NCBI GenBank assembly: GCA_947176045.1
Contig: CAMWPF010000031.1
Span: 1 to 10,183, forward strand
Direction: 5' to 3'
DNA: 10,183 nucleotides
Origin: an uncultured Treponema sp.
Lineage (GTDB): Bacteria > Spirochaetota > Spirochaetia > Treponematales > Treponemataceae
A model generated the notes under the pieces. The model was not told the DNA's origin, did not search any database, and saw only the letters and a program-made list of their open reading frames with translations. Shown one piece after another: positions 7,448 through 10,183 of the stretch (position 1 is the stretch's first letter; each line of letters opens with the position of its first letter). A program made the position numbers and the translations under genes.

Positions 7448-7476
7448 AGTATGCAGGAAGCGCCCGCCTTTTTCAA
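7448..7476 (-). promoter_or_regulatory. sigma70-like promoter of pepF, leaderless
   Basis: On the minus strand TTGAAA (7476 to 7471), a 17-bp spacer, then CATACT (7453 to 7448). The -10 ends 6 nt before ATG 7441. No Shine-Dalgarno sequence is present. The predicted start point falls on or next to the ATG. Confidence 0.65.
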
Positions 7477-7510
7477 GCCGGAACCGCCCGCCCCGGCGCG
7501 CAGGCAGCCC

Positions 7511-7617
7511 GCTGCAATCCTGCAACGAGTTCCCCAACGCGAAAGCGGGCCGTTGCAATCCTGCAATGGGCTTCCCAACGCAAAAGCGCGCCGTTGCGCC
7601 CTTGCAACGCGTCCGCC
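7511..7617. repeat. 41-bp tandem repeat with TTGCA/TGCAA dyads
   Basis: Units begin at 7512, 7553 and 7594 (the third partial, about 24 bp). The first two match at 34 of 41 positions. Each carries a dyad of the form CGTTGCA-N4-TGCAACG: CTGCA-ATCC-TGCAA at 7512-7525, TTGCA-ATCC-TGCAA at 7553-7566, and CGTTGC-N6-GCAACG at 7592-7609. The third dyad covers the -35 box of the HD gene. A much weaker match (about 24 of 41) extends one period back to 7471 and takes in the pepF -35. Neither predicted transcript crosses most of the array, so it probably acts as DNA, for example as a row of operators shared by the divergent genes. Confidence 0.75.
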
Positions 7618-7630
7618 TTTCTTCTATTCT
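7602..7630 (+). promoter_or_regulatory. sigma70-like promoter of the HD-domain gene
   Basis: TTGCAA (7602-7607), 17-bp spacer, TATTCT (7625-7630). The -10 ends 32 nt before ATG 7663, leaving a leader of about 25 nt with a Shine-Dalgarno site. The -35 is itself half of the third repeat dyad, so a protein bound there would block this promoter. Confidence 0.65.
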
Positions 7631-7652
7631 TTTATGGAAATAAAACTGGAAC

Positions 7653-7656
7653 GGAG
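7653..7656 (+). promoter_or_regulatory. Shine-Dalgarno sequence of the HD-domain gene
   Basis: GGAG lies 6 nt before ATG 7663 and decides the start. The longer open frame from TTG 7594 begins upstream of the predicted promoter -35 and is not supported. Confidence 0.65.
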
Positions 7657-7662
7657 CGGTAT

Positions 7663-8277
7663 ATGGCAATCGAAGACCTGCTTTCCGCCGGCGACGGACG
7701 GCTCGACGCGCAGCTGCGGTTCGCGGCGGAAATCGACAAGATGACGGGCGTCCTGCGGCACACGCTGCTGCTCGACAAAAGCCGCCGCGAAAACGACGCG
7801 GAGCATTCCTGGCACGTCGCGGCGATGGCGCTGCTGTTCGCCGAATACGCGCGGGAGGCGCCGGACGTCGGGCGCGCGGTCAAGATGCTCGTCGTGCACG
7901 ACCTTGTGGAAATCTATGCGGGCGACACGTTCGCATTCGACGCGGAGGCGAACAGCGGAAAGGTGGAGCGGGAGGCGCGCGCCGCGGACAAGCTGTTCTC
8001 GCAGCTGCCGCCTGAACAAGGAGCCGGAATCCGCGCGCTCTGGGAGGAATTCGACCGCATGGACACGCCGGACTCCCAGTACGCCGCCTGCATGGACCGC
8101 CTCCAGCCGTTCCTCCACAATACGCTCACCGACGGACATACATGGGGGAAGTCCGGCACGACGCGCGCGATGGTCGAAGCGCGCATGGAGCCGGTGCGGC
8201 GCTTCCTTCCCGGCGTCTGGAGCTGGGTTCAGAAGAACATCGACAACGGAATCCGCCGCGGATGGATCGCGCCCTAG
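7663..8277 (+). CDS. HD-domain phosphohydrolase, YfbR/HDDC2-like
   Basis: A 204-residue cytoplasmic metal-dependent phosphohydrolase of the HD_3 group (COG1896). The metal ligands are all visible: H48 in ENDAEHSWH, H79-D80 in VVHDLVEIYAGD, and D145 in YAACMDRLQP; E83 fits the position of the catalytic glutamate in relatives. The best-studied member, E. coli YfbR, removes phosphate from deoxynucleoside 5'-monophosphates, so nucleotide-pool control is the likely role; the substrate here is inferred. Length is normal for the group. It has its own promoter and Shine-Dalgarno site and ends 63 bp before the second MATE gene. The 41-bp repeats just upstream suggest regulated expression. Confidence 0.88.
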   Translation: MAIEDLLSAGDGRLDAQLRFAAEIDKMTGVLRHTLLLDKSRRENDAEHSWHVAAMALLFAEYAREAPDVGRAVKMLVVHDLVEIYAGDTFAFDAEANSGKVEREARAADKLFSQLPPEQGAGIRALWEEFDRMDTPDSQYAACMDRLQPFLHNTLTDGHTWGKSGTTRAMVEARMEPVRRFLPGVWSWVQKNIDNGIRRGWIAP

Positions 8278-8304
8278 CCGCGCACGTCCGCGCCTGCGGA
8301 AATA

Positions 8305-8333
8305 TTGACATTCCTGCCGCTTTGGGCTATGGA
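8305..8333 (+). promoter_or_regulatory. sigma70-like promoter of MATE gene 2, leaderless
   Basis: A perfect TTGACA (8305-8310), a 17-bp spacer, then TATGGA (8328-8333). The -10 ends 7 nt before ATG 8341, with no Shine-Dalgarno site. An apparent TTG start at 8305 is this -35 box, so a CDS beginning there would be wrong. The -10 is the weaker half of the pair. Confidence 0.7.
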
Positions 8334-8340
8334 TAGTTCC

Positions 8341-9696
8341 ATGACAAAATCATTGACAGAAGGAAGCCCCTTCCGACTCATTGCCGGATTTTCGATTCCT
8401 GTCTTTTTCGGATACCTCTTCCAGCAGTTCTACAACGTCGTCGACACCGTCATCGTCGGGCAGTTCCTCGGAAAGGAGGCGCTTGCCGCCGTCGGAGCGA
8501 CCGGCTCCGTCAACTTCCTTGTCATCGGATTCTGCATGGGCGTGTGCAGCGGCTTTTCCATTCCCGTCGCGCAGAAATTCGGCGCCCGGCAGTTTGAAAT
8601 CATGCGCCGCTACGTCGTATCCGCCGGATTCCTTGCGGCAGCCTTCGCCGCCGTCATGGCAGCCGCGACGGCGCTCTTGTGCCGCCCGCTGCTCGTCCTC
8701 ATGCGGACGCCGGAAAACATCATCGGCGGCGCGGCGGCCTACATCCGCATCATCTTCATCGGCATTCCCGTCATCTATCTGTACAACATCACCGCAGGCA
8801 TCATCCGCGCGCTGGGAGACAGCCGGACGCCGCTCTGCTTCCTCGTCTGCGCCTCCGTCCTCAACATCGCGCTCGACCTGTTCTTCATCATCGTCCTGCA
8901 TCTGGGAGTCGCAGGCGCGGCGCTCGCAACAGTCATTTCGCAGGGAATTTCGGGCCTGCTCTGCCTGCTCTTCATGTTCCGGAAATTCAGCATCCTGCGG
9001 ATGACGCCGAACGACAGGAAGATCCGCCCGGAGCTGTTCCCCGCGCTGTGCGGGCAGGGCGTTCCGATGGGGCTGCAATATTCGATTACGGCAATCGGAA
9101 GCGTCATCCTGCAGGCGTCCGTGAACACGCTCGGCTCCGACGCAGTGGCCGCGGTCGCCGCCGCGACAAAGATAAGCATGTTCTTCGCGACGCCGTTCGA
9201 CGCGCTCGGAACGACGATGGCGACATGGGGCGGACAGAACACCGGCGCCGGAAAATTCGGCAGGCTCGCGCAGGGGCTCGGCGTCAGCTGCGCCGTCGGA
9301 GCCGTCTATTCGCTCTGCGCGTTCGGAACCATGGCGCTCTTCGGAAGCGCGCTCGGACGGCTCTTCCTCAGCGCAAAAGAAACCGGCATCCTCGAAATGA
9401 CGCGGCAGTTCCTCGTCGCGAACACGGCGTTCTACTTTCCGCTCGCGCTCGTCAACATCGTGCGGTTTCTGATTCAAGGCATGGGATTCAGCCGGTTCGC
9501 CGTGCTCGCCGGCGTCTTCGAAATGGCTGCGCGGACGGCGGTCGGCGTCGTGTTCGTCCCGCTGTTCGGATACGGAGCCGTCTGCTTCGCCTCGCCCGCC
9601 GCATGGATTATGGCGGACTGCTTTCTGATTCCGGCGTTCTTCCACTGCCTGAGGACGCTCGTCCGCGGCGGCATCCCGGGAGCGCGCGCAGGCTGA
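8341..9696 (+). CDS. MATE family efflux transporter (paralogue 2)
   Basis: A 451-residue inner-membrane transporter of the MATE superfamily with about twelve hydrophobic segments. Marks include FYNVVDTVIVGQFLG near residues 30-44, the VGATGS turn, and LHLGVAGAALATVISQ at 186-201, identical over 16 residues to the first MATE protein. Outside this motif the two differ throughout and in length, so they are old paralogues and not a recent copy. Overall it resembles the large unclassified bacterial MATE group more than MepA. The start is ATG 8341, followed by the usual N-terminal helix (SPFRLIAGFSIPVFFGYL); the frame is open further up to TTG 8305, but that region is promoter. Substrate unknown. 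The gene has its own promoter, so it need not be co-expressed with the HD gene before it. Confidence 0.93.
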   Translation: MTKSLTEGSPFRLIAGFSIPVFFGYLFQQFYNVVDTVIVGQFLGKEALAAVGATGSVNFLVIGFCMGVCSGFSIPVAQKFGARQFEIMRRYVVSAGFLAAAFAAVMAAATALLCRPLLVLMRTPENIIGGAAAYIRIIFIGIPVIYLYNITAGIIRALGDSRTPLCFLVCASVLNIALDLFFIIVLHLGVAGAALATVISQGISGLLCLLFMFRKFSILRMTPNDRKIRPELFPALCGQGVPMGLQYSITAIGSVILQASVNTLGSDAVAAVAAATKISMFFATPFDALGTTMATWGGQNTGAGKFGRLAQGLGVSCAVGAVYSLCAFGTMALFGSALGRLFLSAKETGILEMTRQFLVANTAFYFPLALVNIVRFLIQGMGFSRFAVLAGVFEMAARTAVGVVFVPLFGYGAVCFASPAAWIMADCFLIPAFFHCLRTLVRGGIPGARAG

Positions 9697-9713
9697 AGGC
9701 GCCCCACGGCGCA

Positions 9714-9732
9714 CGGTGGAAACGTTCCGCCG
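9714..9732. promoter_or_regulatory. Hairpin over the DTW gene promoter, possible terminator or operator
   Basis: CGGTGGAA (9714-9721) and TTCCGCCG (9725-9732) form an 8-bp stem with one G-T wobble and a 3-nt loop (ACG), 18 nt after the second MATE stop. It overlaps the proposed -35 (9717-9722). With no T-run following, it could be a weak terminator for the MATE mRNA or a binding site controlling the next gene. Confidence 0.4.
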
Positions 9733-9745
9733 GCTGTGCTATACT
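9717..9745 (+). promoter_or_regulatory. Extended -10 promoter of the DTW-domain gene, leaderless
   Basis: TATACT (9740-9745) is preceded by TGC (9737-9739), an extended -10. A weak -35, TGGAAA (9717-9722), sits 17 bp upstream, as extended -10 promoters allow. The -10 ends 6 nt before ATG 9752, with no Shine-Dalgarno site. Confidence 0.65.
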
Positions 9746-9751
9746 TGCCGC

Positions 9752-10183
9752 ATGAGCGAACGGTGCCAAAAATGCCTGCGTCCGGCGGAATTCTGCCTGT
9801 GCGGCCTTACGAAGGAAATTGATCCGGGAATGAAATTCGTCTTCCTCATGCACCCGAAGGAAGCCAGGCGGCAGCGCACGGGGACGGGGCGCATCGCGCG
9901 GAATTCGCTCAAAGATGCAGAAATCATCATCGGCATCGACTTCACGAAAAGCGCGCGGCTTGAGCGGCTGCTCGCCGACCCGCAGCTGCTTCCCGTCCTG
10001 CTCTATCCGAAGGAGCCGGGGGCGGACATCTGGACGGCGGAGGATCCGCGGCTCCGCGCGGCGCTCGGCGGCAGGACGCTCATGCCGATCATCGTGGACG
10101 CGACGTGGTTCTGCTCGCGGAAAATCATCGAACGCTCCCCGAACCTGCTGGAGCTGCCGCGCGTCTCGTTCTCCGGCTCGTAC
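9752..10183 (+). CDS. DTW-domain tRNA-uridine aminocarboxypropyltransferase (partial)
   Basis: The first 144 residues of a protein cut by the window end; no stop codon is reached. It starts with a zinc-knuckle pattern, C5-x2-C8 and C15-x-C17, as in TapT/YfiP and DTWD relatives. HPKE at 34-37 matches the conserved HPxE, and DATW at 116-119, followed by SRKII, is the D-x-T-W signature that names the family. These enzymes transfer the 3-amino-3-carboxypropyl group of S-adenosylmethionine to a tRNA uridine (acp3U) and act in the cytosol. Which tRNA position is modified here is not known. The start is fixed by the extended -10 6 nt upstream and by the cysteine cluster beginning at residue 5. It lies 55 bp after the second MATE gene but has its own promoter. 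Confidence 0.88.
   Translation, partial: MSERCQKCLRPAEFCLCGLTKEIDPGMKFVFLMHPKEARRQRTGTGRIARNSLKDAEIIIGIDFTKSARLERLLADPQLLPVLLYPKEPGADIWTAEDPRLRAALGGRTLMPIIVDATWFCSRKIIERSPNLLELPRVSFSGSY

Noticed and set aside
7511..7617. CRISPR array or integron attC sites.
   Set aside because: Units follow each other directly at 41 bp with no unrelated spacers, no cas genes are near, and the GTTRRRY/RYYYAAC core pair of attC sites is not present in order.
7442..7669. N-terminal extension of pepF by 76 codons.
   Set aside because: It would translate the tandem repeat and the HD-gene promoter and start. The usual family N-terminus begins just after ATG 7441, with a promoter ending 6 nt upstream of it.
739..8943. 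A near-identical DNA stretch shared by the two MATE genes (17 identical bases beginning at 739 and 8896) as a sign of gene conversion.
   Set aside because: It encodes the conserved MATE motif LHLGVAGAALATVISQ, and synonymous differences appear right after it. Shared constraint explains it.
8350..9714. A 454-codon open frame on the minus strand lying opposite nearly all of MATE2.
   Set aside because: Its product is full of R, D, E and H with no fold or family marks, as expected for an antisense frame under GC-rich codon use. The plus-strand MATE product is unmistakable.

Overview
The window is an ordinary-looking, GC-rich chromosomal segment from a diderm bacterium. It has eight protein genes, tight intergenic gaps, no RNA genes, and no insertion-sequence or phage genes. 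My best guess is a host-associated spirochaete of the Treponema type. That rests on a long all-ankyrin lipoprotein, a TrpR-like orphan regulator, and a mix of leaderless and Shine-Dalgarno genes. It is inference from family recall and has not been tested by a search.

Layout: a MATE transporter (145-1545, +) converges on radC (1588-2265, -) over a 10-bp inverted repeat. radC is divergent from a 101-residue TrpR-family regulator (2363-2668, +), and a perfect A/T-flanked dyad lies in their shared upstream region. The regulator converges on a 927-residue ankyrin-repeat lipoprotein (2725-5508, -), which is preceded on the same strand by oligoendopeptidase F (5633-7441, -). pepF is divergent from an HD-domain phosphohydrolase (7663-8277, +), and the gap between them carries a 41-bp tandem repeat built around a TTGCA/TGCAA dyad. 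A second MATE transporter (8341-9696, +) and a DTW-domain tRNA aminocarboxypropyltransferase, cut by the window end (9752-10183, +), follow.

The most striking signal is in the promoters. Five genes have a sigma70-like -35 and -10 pair with exactly 17 bp between them, and the -10 ends only 6 to 9 nt before the ATG, with no convincing Shine-Dalgarno sequence. radC has a TATAAT 4 nt before its ATG but no good -35. These mRNAs should be leaderless or nearly so. The rule moves several starts: the MATE genes begin at 145 and 8341, not at in-frame TTG codons that are really the -10 and -35 elements. Only the HD gene and the ankyrin gene have clear Shine-Dalgarno sequences.

Functionally the genes look like independent housekeeping and transport units: multidrug/toxin export, peptide breakdown, nucleotide hydrolysis, tRNA modification, a RadC-family protein and an orphan amino-acid-type repressor. 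They do not form one pathway. No complete new defence or biosynthetic system is visible. The candidates for something undescribed are the reiterated dyad array between pepF and the HD gene, the dyad over the regulator's own promoter, and the higher-order cassette structure of the ankyrin lipoprotein.
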